A stretch of 16,727 bases of DNA from positions 1 through 16,727 of the forward strand of contig JBBDYH010000125.1 of assembly GCA_040901795.1 (NCBI GenBank), given 5' to 3'. This document shows positions 1 through 6,074 of the stretch, one piece after another (within the stretch, counting starts at the first letter, position 1; the number at the start of each line of letters is the position of its first letter). Source of the stretch: JBBDYH01 sp040901795. GTDB lineage: Bacteria > Planctomycetota > Planctomycetia > Pirellulales > JALHPA01. Under the pieces are notes generated by a model. The model was not told the DNA's origin. It searched no databases and saw only the letters and a program-made list of their open reading frames with translations. Made by a program: the position numbers and the translations under genes.

Positions 1-52
1 CTGTCACGTAAAAGATGCTAGCTACAAAGCCCTGGCCTAAAGGCTGAACTCC
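1..52. other. Upstream edge of the BMC operon, no assignable gene
   Basis: One frame (frame 2) is open from the window edge to a TAA at 38-40, so the last 12 codons of an upstream gene could lie here, but the stretch is too short to identify. Bases 34-53 (gcctaaaggctgaactccaa) match 16 of 20 positions of the right arm of the palindrome at 3601-3656, so at least part of this is a dispersed intergenic repeat. No promoter could be recognised. Confidence 0.4.
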
Positions 53-73
53 AACCCTGAACCCTGAACCCTC
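53..73 (+). repeat. Heptamer array AACCCTG, 3 units, abutting a start codon
   Basis: Three 7-bp units (AACCCTG, AACCCTG, AACCCTC) occupy 53-73. The ATG of the first BMC-P gene follows at 74 with no gap. The array fills the position where a Shine-Dalgarno would lie, and no purine-rich SD is visible. The same unit recurs at 433-460, 1921-1948 and, inverted, at 11061-11095. Confidence 0.9.
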
Positions 74-382
74 ATGTTTGTCGCCAAAGTCACCGGCTCA
101 ATCGTCGCTACGCAGAAGGTCGATACGATGGTCGGCCGCAAGCTGCTCGTGGTTGAGCCGTACCGAATCGATGCGGAAACGCGCAACCAGCTCAAGACGA
201 CCGGTCGCACGTTTGTGGCCGTCGATACGGTGGGCGCAGGCGAAGGCGAGTTCGTGCTGATCACGCAGGGATCAAGCGCGCGGCTTACGCCCGAAACCAA
301 GAACCTGCCGATCGACACGGTAATCATTGGCATTGTGGACACCGTGCAAGTAGACGGACGAGAGGTGTTTCACCGCGGCTGA
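74..382 (+). CDS. BMC shell pentamer protein (BMC-P, EutN/CcmL family), copy 1
   Basis: This 102-residue protein belongs to the EutN/CcmL/BMC-P family, whose pentamers cap the vertices of bacterial microcompartment shells. Family features seen are the N-terminal strand (FVAKVTGSIVATQK), the KLLVVEPY core strand, the central VDTVGAGEGEFVLITQGSSA glycine segment and a C-terminal VIIGIVDTV strand. Length is normal for the family (about 85-105). The ATG directly follows a heptamer array, and no SD is visible. It is the first of three BMC-P genes in this operon; three distinct pentamers are a known trait of the Planctomycetes-Verrucomicrobia (PVM) type microcompartment. It has a slightly longer C-terminus (DGREVFHRG) than the other two copies. 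Which vertex position each paralogue takes cannot be read from sequence. Confidence 0.93.
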   Translation: MFVAKVTGSIVATQKVDTMVGRKLLVVEPYRIDAETRNQLKTTGRTFVAVDTVGAGEGEFVLITQGSSARLTPETKNLPIDTVIIGIVDTVQVDGREVFHRG

Positions 383-432
383 AGAAATGATGTGAGCCGA
401 TGCGAACCCCGGCCTTCCGGCCTGGGCTGCTG

Positions 433-460
433 AACCCTGAACCCCGAACCCTGAACCCTC
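433..460 (+). repeat. Heptamer array AACCCTG/AACCCCG, 4 units
   Basis: Four units (AACCCTG, AACCCCG, AACCCTG, AACCCTC) end at 460. The GTG proposed as start of the aldehyde dehydrogenase is at 463, two bases later. An in-frame ATG at 400 would translate the array as LLNPEPRTLNP, which is repeat-encoded and not family sequence. Confidence 0.88.
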
Positions 461-462
461 CA

Positions 463-1899
463 GTGCAAGCCACCGAACAAATCATCAAAAGCGTCGTCGA
501 GCAAGTGCTCAAGCAGCTTGCTCCGGCAGCGCATGCGTCAAACGGCCGCACCCGACACGGGCAACACGGCGTCTTTCATGACGTGAACGACGCAGTCGCG
601 GCGGCAACTGTCGCCTTCGAGCAACTCAGTGACCGATCCCTCGAAGACCGCAAGCGAATCATCGACCACATCCGCCGGATCTCGATCGAGCAGTCCGTCG
701 AGCTGGGCACGATGGAGATGGAAGAGACCAAGATCGGCCGGTTGGAGCACAAGATCGAGAAACTTAAGACGTTGGGCGAGCGAACGCCCGGGGTGGAGTT
801 TTTGCGTAGTGAAGTATTCAGCGGCGACCATGGCCTGGCCGTAATCGAGCACGCCCCGTTTGGCGTGATCCTGGCAATCACCCCGGTGACGCATTCACTT
901 CCCACGATAACCGGCAACGCGATCAACATGATCGCCGCGGGCAACAGCGTGGTGGTGAATCCGCATCCGAGCGGCAAGCGAGTCGCCGTTGAAGGCGTGC
1001 GGCGGTTCAACGAGGCGATCGCTCGCGATATCGGCATCGATAATCTGATCTGCGTGATCGCCGAGCCCACGCTGGACACCGCCGACGCGCTCTTCAAACA
1101 CCGCGGCGTCAAGCTGATCTGCGTTACGGGCGGGCCGGCAGTGGCGCGGGCGGCATTGCAATCGAGCAAGCGGGCCATTGTGGCCGGGCCGGGCAATCCA
1201 CCGGTGGTGGTCGATGAGACCGCGGACCTGGATCGGGCCGCGCGTTGCATCATTCAAGGCGGCTCGTACGACAACAACCTGTTGTGCATCTCGGAAAAAG
1301 AGGTGTTCGTCGTCGGCAAGGTATTCGACGACCTCTTGCGCGCGATGGAGCGGGCGGGCGCCGTACGGCTCAACGACCGGGAAATCGACACCTTGACAAA
1401 GAAGGCCATCGTCAAGGTCGGCGAAGGCGAACACAAGCACGACGCCGCCTGCAAGGATTTCATCGGTCAGGACGCGGCGGTGCTCGCCCGCGCGATCGGC
1501 AAGAACGTGCCGCCCAAGACCGAGCTATTGTTTGGGGCGACGGACGAGACCAACCCGTTTGTGCCCGTCGAGCAAATGATGCCATTCATCCCGTTCGTAA
1601 AGTGCCGCGACGTCGACGAGGCGATCGACAAGGCGGTGCACTACGAGCACGGCTTCCGGCACACGGCGATTATCCACAGCAACAATGTGCGCAACATGAC
1701 CAAAATGGGTCGCGCAGTCGATACCACGCTCTTTGTTAAGAACGGCCACTGCATGGCGTCGCTGGGGCTGGGTGGGGAAGGTTATTTGTCGTTTTCCATT
1801 GCGACGCCGACCGGCGAAGGTGTGACTACTCCATTGACATTCACGCGCGAACGGCGGTGCTCACTGATTGATGATCTCAGGATTATTGGCAAACCATAG
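463..1899 (+). CDS. CoA-acylating aldehyde dehydrogenase of the microcompartment (PduP-like)
   Basis: This is a PduP/EutE-type acylating aldehyde dehydrogenase. In PVM microcompartments it is expected to oxidise lactaldehyde with NAD+ and CoA to lactyl-CoA inside the shell. From the GTG at 463 the protein has 478 residues, close to PduP. Residues about 2-20 (QATEQIIKSVVEQVLKQLAP) form a short amphipathic helix, the usual N-terminal encapsulation peptide, followed by a linker. The catalytic cysteine is Cys275 in SYDNNLLCISEKE, matching the family's NNxxC motif. GVILAITPVTHSLPT and VTGGPAVARAA lie in the cofactor domain. An in-frame ATG at 400 exists, but its extra 21 residues come from the heptamer repeat, so GTG 463 is preferred. 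No clear SD precedes it. The gene sits between BMC-P genes. Function is confident at family level; the substrate is inferred from context. Confidence 0.93.
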   Translation: MQATEQIIKSVVEQVLKQLAPAAHASNGRTRHGQHGVFHDVNDAVAAATVAFEQLSDRSLEDRKRIIDHIRRISIEQSVELGTMEMEETKIGRLEHKIEKLKTLGERTPGVEFLRSEVFSGDHGLAVIEHAPFGVILAITPVTHSLPTITGNAINMIAAGNSVVVNPHPSGKRVAVEGVRRFNEAIARDIGIDNLICVIAEPTLDTADALFKHRGVKLICVTGGPAVARAALQSSKRAIVAGPGNPPVVVDETADLDRAARCIIQGGSYDNNLLCISEKEVFVVGKVFDDLLRAMERAGAVRLNDREIDTLTKKAIVKVGEGEHKHDAACKDFIGQDAAVLARAIGKNVPPKTELLFGATDETNPFVPVEQMMPFIPFVKCRDVDEAIDKAVHYEHGFRHTAIIHSNNVRNMTKMGRAVDTTLFVKNGHCMASLGLGGEGYLSFSIATPTGEGVTTPLTFTRERRCSLIDDLRIIGKP

Positions 1900-1920
1900 G
1901 ACCAAAACCGCACCTTGCTG

Positions 1921-1948
1921 AACCCCGAACCCCGAACCCTGAACCCTC
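1921..1948 (+). repeat. Heptamer array AACCCCG/AACCCTG, 4 units
   Basis: Units AACCCCG, AACCCCG, AACCCTG and AACCCTC fill 1921-1948 between the dehydrogenase stop (1899) and the next BMC-P ATG (1952). The array ends three bases before the start codon. As at 53 and 433, the last unit is the variant AACCCTC. Confidence 0.9.
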
Positions 1949-1951
1949 AAA

Positions 1952-2212
1952 ATGCAGCTAGGCGAAGTGATTGGTACTGCAACGGCGACGGTGAAGCACC
2001 CTTCGATGAACGGGTGGAAGCTGCTCATCGTGCAGCCCTACCTGGCGGATGGAACGACGCCGGACGCCGAGCCGGTGTTGGCCATTGACGATCGTGGGGC
2101 CGGCCGCGGCGAGCGCGTGATCATCACGAGCGACGGCGCGGGTACCCGGGCGCTGGTGGGCAGCGATAACACACCGGTGCGGTGGAGTGTTTTGGGGATT
2201 GCGGATCAATAG
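1952..2212 (+). CDS. BMC shell pentamer protein (BMC-P, EutN/CcmL family), copy 2
   Basis: This 86-residue EutN/CcmL-type vertex protein shows the N-terminal strand MQLGEVIGTATATVKH, the core WKLLIVQPYL, the AIDDRGAGRGERVIITSDG glycine turn and the ending VRWSVLGIAD. It is the shortest of the three copies and has no tail after the last strand. An AACCCTG array precedes it in place of an SD. Its TAG stop (2210-2212) directly adjoins the first TAGGCAG unit of the next repeat. As part of a PVM-type shell it would close icosahedral vertices. Family assignment is firm; its individual role is unknown. Confidence 0.92.
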   Translation: MQLGEVIGTATATVKHPSMNGWKLLIVQPYLADGTTPDAEPVLAIDDRGAGRGERVIITSDGAGTRALVGSDNTPVRWSVLGIADQ

Positions 2213-2240
2213 TAGGCAGTAGGCAGTAGGCAGTAGGTGG
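2213..2240 (+). repeat. Heptamer array TAGGCAG, 4 units
   Basis: Units TAGGCAG x3 and TAGGTGG follow directly after the stop codon of BMC-P copy 2. The repeat ends 13 bases before the next ATG, leaving room for a weak GAGGG SD near 2246-2250. The same unit recurs inside a coding region at 5820-5847. Confidence 0.9.
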
Positions 2241-2253
2241 AAAGCGAGGGCGT

Positions 2254-2532
2254 ATGCGAATCGGCAAAGTGATCGGAACGGTGACGCTGAACCGCTGGCA
2301 TGAATCGCTGCGCGGAGCGAGCTATCGCATTGTTGTGCCGATGTCGCTGGACAATTTGCGCGGTGAGTCGCAACCTAAAGCTGAAGAGTTCGTGGTATAC
2401 GACGAGTTAGGCGCCGGTGCAGGCAGCCTGATCGCCATCAGCGAAGGGGGCGAGGCGGCCCAGCCGTTTCGGCCCGAAATCAAGCCGGTCGACGCCTATT
2501 GCGCCGCGATTCTCGATAGTATCGATTTATGA
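2254..2532 (+). CDS. BMC shell pentamer protein (BMC-P, EutN/CcmL family), copy 3
   Basis: This 92-residue protein of the EutN/CcmL family shows MRIGKVIGTVTLNRW, the core strand YRIVVPM, the VYDELGAGAGSLIAISEGGE loop and a final VDAYCAAILDSIDL. It differs clearly from copies 1 and 2, with a longer segment (LDNLRGESQPKAEEF) between the core strand and the glycine loop. This makes it a specialised paralogue and not a recent duplicate. It is the only BMC gene here with a plausible SD (GAGGG, about 4 nt before the ATG). It lies upstream of the aldolase behind a palindromic element. Family assignment is firm. Confidence 0.92.
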   Translation: MRIGKVIGTVTLNRWHESLRGASYRIVVPMSLDNLRGESQPKAEEFVVYDELGAGAGSLIAISEGGEAAQPFRPEIKPVDAYCAAILDSIDL

Positions 2533-2543
2533 TTCCCTTTTTG

Positions 2544-2613
2544 AACCGCAGAGGCGCGGAGGCGCAGAGAAGCGACCGGAATGGTTCCTCTGCGACTCCG
2601 CGCCTTCGCGGTT
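2544..2613. repeat. Imperfect inverted repeat between BMC-P copy 3 and the aldolase
   Basis: The left arm, 2544-2570 (starting aaccgcagaggcgcggag), pairs with the right arm, 2587-2613 (ending ccgcgccttcgcggtt), with only a few mismatches around a short loop. It could fold into a long hairpin in the transcript and act as a processing or stability element. The aldolase gene continues in the same direction, and no T-run follows, so it is not a classical terminator. Confidence 0.75.
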
Positions 2614-2633
2614 AATCAAAGTTCTAAATTGCT

Positions 2634-3554
2634 ATGAATTTGCACCAGCTCAAAGACGAAATCTGCGACATCGGCCGGCGGATCTACGCCAAGGGCTTTG
2701 CCGCCGGCAACGACGGCAACATCACCTATCGGCTGGGGCCCAACGAGGTGCTCTGCACGCCGACGATGATCTGTAAGGGCTTTATGAAGCCCGCGGACCT
2801 GTGCACGGTCGATATGGAAGGGAACCAGCTCTCCGGGCAGCGTAAACGCACCAGCGAAGTTCGCCTGCATTTGGCCATCATGAAGGCTCGGCCGGAAATC
2901 AAAAGCGTCGTGCACTGCCATCCGCCGCATGCCACCGCGTTCGCGGTCGCGCGCGAGCCGATTCCGCAGTGCGTGTTGCCCGAGGTCGAAGTGTTCCTGG
3001 GCGACGTGCCGATCACCAAGTATGAAACGCCGGGCAATCAAGCTTTTGCCGATACCGTATTGCCGTATGTCCACAAGTCGAACGTGATCATCCTCGCCAA
3101 TCACGGCACGGTGAGCTTTGGCGACTCGGTCGAAAAGGCGTACTGGTGGACGGAGATTCTCGACGCGTATTGCCGGATCTTGATGCTCGCCCGCGACTTG
3201 GGCAAGGTGACGTACTTTGACGAACCGAAGGCCCGCGAGTTGTTGGATCTGAAGACGCAATGGGGCTATACCGATCCGCGGCTCGGTCCGGGAATGGAGA
3301 ACTGCGACATTTGCGCGAATGACATCTTCCGAGAAAGCTGGCAGCAGACCGGCGTTCAGCGGCGTGCCTTCGAGCCGCCGCCCCCCATGGGCGCGCGGGC
3401 ACGCATCGAGGGGCGCACGGCAACGGCCGTGCCGACGGCAAACGGCGTCCCGTCAAGCCCGCTGCCAAGTGGCGCGGTGGCCGACGGAACTGATCAAGAG
3501 GCGCTCATCCAGGCAATCACTGACCGAGTGATGGCGGCGCTCGCAGAACGATGA
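2634..3554 (+). CDS. Class II (zinc) sugar-phosphate aldolase, fuculose/rhamnulose-1-phosphate type, microcompartment-targeted
   Basis: This AraD/FucA-fold aldolase is expected to cleave L-fuculose- or L-rhamnulose-1-phosphate into DHAP and L-lactaldehyde, the microcompartment substrate. Zinc ligands are visible as His94 and His96 (VVHCHPPHATA) and His157 (ILANHGTVSFG). Glu75 in RTSEVRLH matches the catalytic glutamate, and the N-terminal GNDGNITYR matches the phosphate-binding region. The catalytic domain ends near residue 215. It is followed by a CDICANDIF motif, a Pro/Ala-rich linker (about 240-285) and a terminal amphipathic helix (EALIQAITDRVMAALAER) typical of an encapsulation peptide. 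At 306 residues it is much longer than FucA (about 215), and the extension accounts for the difference. The start has no clear SD. Its TGA stop lies inside the heptamer array at 3551. Family is firm; substrate is inferred. Confidence 0.92.
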   Translation: MNLHQLKDEICDIGRRIYAKGFAAGNDGNITYRLGPNEVLCTPTMICKGFMKPADLCTVDMEGNQLSGQRKRTSEVRLHLAIMKARPEIKSVVHCHPPHATAFAVAREPIPQCVLPEVEVFLGDVPITKYETPGNQAFADTVLPYVHKSNVIILANHGTVSFGDSVEKAYWWTEILDAYCRILMLARDLGKVTYFDEPKARELLDLKTQWGYTDPRLGPGMENCDICANDIFRESWQQTGVQRRAFEPPPPMGARARIEGRTATAVPTANGVPSSPLPSGAVADGTDQEALIQAITDRVMAALAER

Positions 3555-3574
3555 ATGATGAATGATGAATGATG
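3551..3574 (+). repeat. Heptamer array ATGAATG, about 3.4 units
   Basis: Three ATGAATG units plus ATG run from 3551 to 3574. The aldolase stop codon (3552-3554) is formed by the first unit. This is a third kind of heptamer unit in the same operon. Confidence 0.88.
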
Positions 3575-3600
3575 TAACAGCGACTGAAGCTTGACGGCCT

Positions 3601-3656
3601 GTTGGAGTTCAAGCTTCAGCTTGCTCCGGCGAACAAGCTAAAGCTTGAACTCCAAC
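3601..3656. repeat. Long near-perfect palindrome (23-bp arms, 10-bp loop)
   Basis: Arm 3601-3623 (gttggagttcaagcttcagc and on) pairs with 3634-3656 (ending aagcttgaactccaac) with one mismatch. It lies just before the LDH/MDH gene. Reading through it from an in-frame ATG at 3605 or earlier would add a repeat-encoded N-terminus to that protein. A related 20-bp half-site is at 34-53. Confidence 0.88.
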
Positions 3657-3676
3657 GAGTCCTGAAACTGAACGTT

Positions 3677-4618
3677 ATGAAAGTTACTATCATCGGCGGC
3701 GGCGGACTGGTCGGCTCCTGTACGGGCTTTGCGTTGCAGGCGGGGGGCATCGTGCGCCAGATTGTGTTGTTGGATGCGAACGCGGAGTTGGCCGGCGGTC
3801 AGGCTCTCGATCTCTTGCACGGCAGCTCGCTCATGGCTGACCAGCTCATCCGCGCCGGCGGCTATGACGAGATCCCGTCGAGCGATTGTATTTGCATCAC
3901 TGCCGGCCTGCGGCGTAAACCCGACGAAAGTCGCCTCGACTTGATCAACCGCAACGTTGATCTATTTCTCAGCATCGTGAGTGACATTCAGAAGGTTGGC
4001 ACAAAGCCCGGCGCGATCGTCGTCGTGGTCTCGAACCCCGTCGACGTGCTCACATACCTGGCGGCTGAACGGATGAAACTCCCCGCGGCGCAAGTGATCG
4101 GCCTGGGCACGCAACTCGACACGCTGCGGTTCCGCAGCCTGATCGCTGAACGGTTGGAGGCGCCGCCGACTCAGGTGAAAGCGGTAATCCTTGGTGAGCA
4201 CGGCGACAGTATGGTGCCGATCTGGTCGAGCGCAACAGTAGGCGGCTTGCCGTTGGACAAGTATCCCGGCTGGTCGATCAACACGGCCAACGAAGTGTTC
4301 AATCGCACCAAGACGTCGGGCGCCGAGGTGATCAAGAAAAAGGGGGGCGCTGGCTTCGCCGTTGGCTTGGCGATCAAGGAAGTGATCGAGGCAGTCGCGC
4401 TCGATCGCCGCTGCCTGCTGCCGGTTTCCAGTGTGCAAAGCGGCTGCTACGGGTTGCGAAACGTGGCCATCTCGGTGCCGACGATCGTAGGCCGCGCCGG
4501 CGTCGTGGCCACGCGCGAGATTGACTTGTGGCCGAAGGAGGTCCAAGCGCTCAAGCAGAGCGCGAATGTGCTGCGGCAAACAATCGATACGGTGTTTTCT
4601 CGGATTGGAGCGGCATAG
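3677..4618 (+). CDS. L-lactate/malate dehydrogenase family protein of the BMC operon
   Basis: This NAD-dependent 2-hydroxyacid dehydrogenase (LDH/MDH superfamily) has 313 residues from ATG 3677, a normal length. Seen are the GxGxxG motif (residues 8-13), Asp33 at the end of the second strand (NAD preference), Asn120 in SNPVD, Asp148 and Arg151 in LDTLRFR, and the catalytic His175 in LGEHGDS. In the active-site loop GLRRKPDESR, the residue equivalent to LDH position 102 is Arg80, as in malate dehydrogenases, where lactate dehydrogenases have Gln. A proposed role in PVM compartments is NAD+ recycling; this residue suggests a dicarboxylate substrate instead. An earlier in-frame ATG at 3602 gives 25 extra residues encoded by the palindrome, so it was rejected. 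No clear SD is visible. Confidence 0.88.
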   Translation: MKVTIIGGGGLVGSCTGFALQAGGIVRQIVLLDANAELAGGQALDLLHGSSLMADQLIRAGGYDEIPSSDCICITAGLRRKPDESRLDLINRNVDLFLSIVSDIQKVGTKPGAIVVVVSNPVDVLTYLAAERMKLPAAQVIGLGTQLDTLRFRSLIAERLEAPPTQVKAVILGEHGDSMVPIWSSATVGGLPLDKYPGWSINTANEVFNRTKTSGAEVIKKKGGAGFAVGLAIKEVIEAVALDRRCLLPVSSVQSGCYGLRNVAISVPTIVGRAGVVATREIDLWPKEVQALKQSANVLRQTIDTVFSRIGAA

Positions 4619-4630
4619 CCGCTCCCTCTC

Positions 4631-4753
4631 GTTCCCAGGCTCCGCCTGGGAATGGGCTGTCCGGCAGGCTCCGCCTGCCGAGCGTTGGCATTTGCGACGG
4701 TCATGCGAGGCAGAGCCTCGCCAACAGTGCGTTCCCAGGCAGAGCCTGGGAAC
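4631..4753. repeat. Cluster of nested palindromes around 'gttcccaggc…gcctgggaac'
   Basis: Four hairpins lie in the gap between the LDH/MDH gene and the class I aldolase-like gene: 4631-4653 (gttcccaggc/gcctgggaat), 4662-4680 (cggcaggc/gcctgccg), 4705-4721 (gcgaggc/gcctcgc) and 4731-4753 (gttcccaggc/gcctgggaac). The first and last also pair with each other, as do gttggc at 4683 and gccaac at 4720. The cluster ends 9 bases before the next ATG. It is probably a dispersed palindromic repeat; no T-run follows, so it is not an obvious terminator. Confidence 0.85.
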
Positions 4754-4762
4754 GAGATGTAA

Positions 4763-6058
4763 ATGCAAAAGACTCTCGATCTCAAACTTTCGAACATCCA
4801 CGCCGACCCGATGGCCGCCAAGGATTTTATCCTGGCCGACGCCAAGGACGCGGATATGGCGTTTGGCATTGGCGCGCCGGGACTCTCGCCCGAGTCGCAC
4901 GCGGGTGAGCTGCGCTTTCGCACGTTGGCAGAGTACCGCGATCAAATCCGCCAGGTCGTTGAGCAGGGCGTGGTCGATATTATGCTCATGTCGGCAAGCA
5001 CCAACGACGTACTGGTGCATCAGGAGCGATTGTTCGAGCGAAGCCCCGTGACGTCTGCCGCGCGGGCCAACGACACGAGTGACATCTTCGTGCTCCGCGG
5101 GAACAAGTACATCGAGCAACCGGCCCGGCCGCACCGCACGGCGCTTTTAGATCACATTCAGTGCGGGCACGTCGATTGCGAATCCGACGAGCGATCGCGC
5201 GGCACGAACCTCGGCCTCTACAGCGTGACGTTTAACAACCGTCTCGAGGATGACCTGCGGACGCTGGAGCAATATCGACTGTTCCGCGAAGAGGCGGAAC
5301 GGAAAGGCTTCCGCCACTTTCTAGAGGTCTTCGATCCCAATGCTCCTCACGATCTCGACGCTGACAAGATTCCGGCCTTTGTGAACGATCAAATCGCCCG
5401 CACACTCGCCGGCGTCGCCTACGCCGCGCGGCCGGTTTTTTTAAAGATCGTCTACCACGGTCCAAAGGCGATGGACGAGTTGGTCGCGTACGACCCGCAC
5501 CTGGTCGTAGGCATTTTGGGCGGCGGCGCGGGCACGACCTACGACGCCTACAAGCTGATCGCTGAGGCGCAGAAATACGGAGCACGAGCGGCACTCTTCG
5601 GCCGCAAGATCAACCAGGCCGAATGCCAGCTCGCGTTCGTGCAATTTCTGCGACTGATCGTCGAGCATCAGATTACGCCGGAGGAGGCGGTGCGGGCGTA
5701 TCACGGCGTCTTAGAGCGGCTGAAAATCAAGCCGCGGCGGTCGCTCGCCGACGATCTGACGTTGCAAACCGGCGTGATGAGCTACGGCGGCGGATCGACC
5801 GTGACGGTGCCGGCGATCGTAGGCGGTAGGCAGAAGGCGGTAGGCAGAGGAGAGAACCGAGATCGTGAAGAGCATGCGTGCCCCTGCGGCGGACCGAAGC
5901 CGAGCGAGTGCGCTTGCAAACACGAGGAAACTGCCCAGGGGGTAACGAGCAGCGAAGAGGCATTCGCTGACAACGGACGCCCCGATTTCTCAAAGATGAC
6001 GCAAGCCGAAAAGCTGGCCTGGAACAAAGCCGAGCGCGATCGGGTTTTTGGAAGGTAA
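4763..6058 (+). CDS. Class I aldolase-like (DeoC/LacD/FbaB fold) protein with cysteine-rich C-terminal tail, BMC operon
   Basis: The 431-residue product looks like a TIM-barrel Schiff-base aldolase. Lys228 in PVFLKIVYHGPKAMDEL is the candidate Schiff-base lysine, followed by the GILGGGAGTTYDAYKLIAEA phosphate-binding segment and the closing ALFGRKINQAE motif. The barrel ends near residue 350. The tail holds a segment encoded by a heptamer repeat (about 353-362), a cysteine cluster (Cys373, 375, 383, 385 in CPC and CAC pairs) and a charged terminal helix (KMTQAEKLAWNKAERDRVFG) that could target it to the shell. It is the last gene of the operon. I recall conserved hypothetical genes in PVM loci but no established role. 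The aldolase-like fold is fairly likely; substrate and the tail's role (metal binding?) are unknown. Confidence 0.8.
   Translation: MQKTLDLKLSNIHADPMAAKDFILADAKDADMAFGIGAPGLSPESHAGELRFRTLAEYRDQIRQVVEQGVVDIMLMSASTNDVLVHQERLFERSPVTSAARANDTSDIFVLRGNKYIEQPARPHRTALLDHIQCGHVDCESDERSRGTNLGLYSVTFNNRLEDDLRTLEQYRLFREEAERKGFRHFLEVFDPNAPHDLDADKIPAFVNDQIARTLAGVAYAARPVFLKIVYHGPKAMDELVAYDPHLVVGILGGGAGTTYDAYKLIAEAQKYGARAALFGRKINQAECQLAFVQFLRLIVEHQITPEEAVRAYHGVLERLKIKPRRSLADDLTLQTGVMSYGGGSTVTVPAIVGGRQKAVGRGENRDREEHACPCGGPKPSECACKHEETAQGVTSSEEAFADNGRPDFSKMTQAEKLAWNKAERDRVFGR
5820..5847 (+). repeat. Heptamer array TAGGC(A/G)G inside a coding region
   Basis: Units TAGGCGG, TAGGCAG, AAGGCGG and TAGGCAG lie within the class I aldolase-like gene, at the junction of barrel and tail. 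The third unit begins exactly on a codon boundary and carries A instead of T at 5834, giving AAG (Lys) where the consensus would give a TAG stop. Confidence 0.88.
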
Positions 6059-6074
6059 TTCTACAACCGTCCGC

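Noticed and set aside
53..460. Heptamer arrays as a CRISPR array or telomere-like end
   Set aside because: Units are 7 bp without spacers, lie inside an operon and occur at several internal places, so neither fits.
895..1440. Minus-strand open frames inside the aldehyde dehydrogenase gene
   Set aside because: They are antisense shadows; the dehydrogenase has its catalytic motif and normal length.
4631..4753. Palindrome cluster as an intrinsic terminator of the BMC operon
   Set aside because: No T-run follows any hairpin, and the next gene starts 9 bp later in the same direction.
3962..5134. 390-codon minus-strand open frame across the LDH/MDH and class I aldolase-like genes
   Set aside because: It is antisense to two well-supported genes and crosses the palindrome cluster; the product is His/Arg-rich with no motif, as expected from antisense of high-G+C coding DNA.
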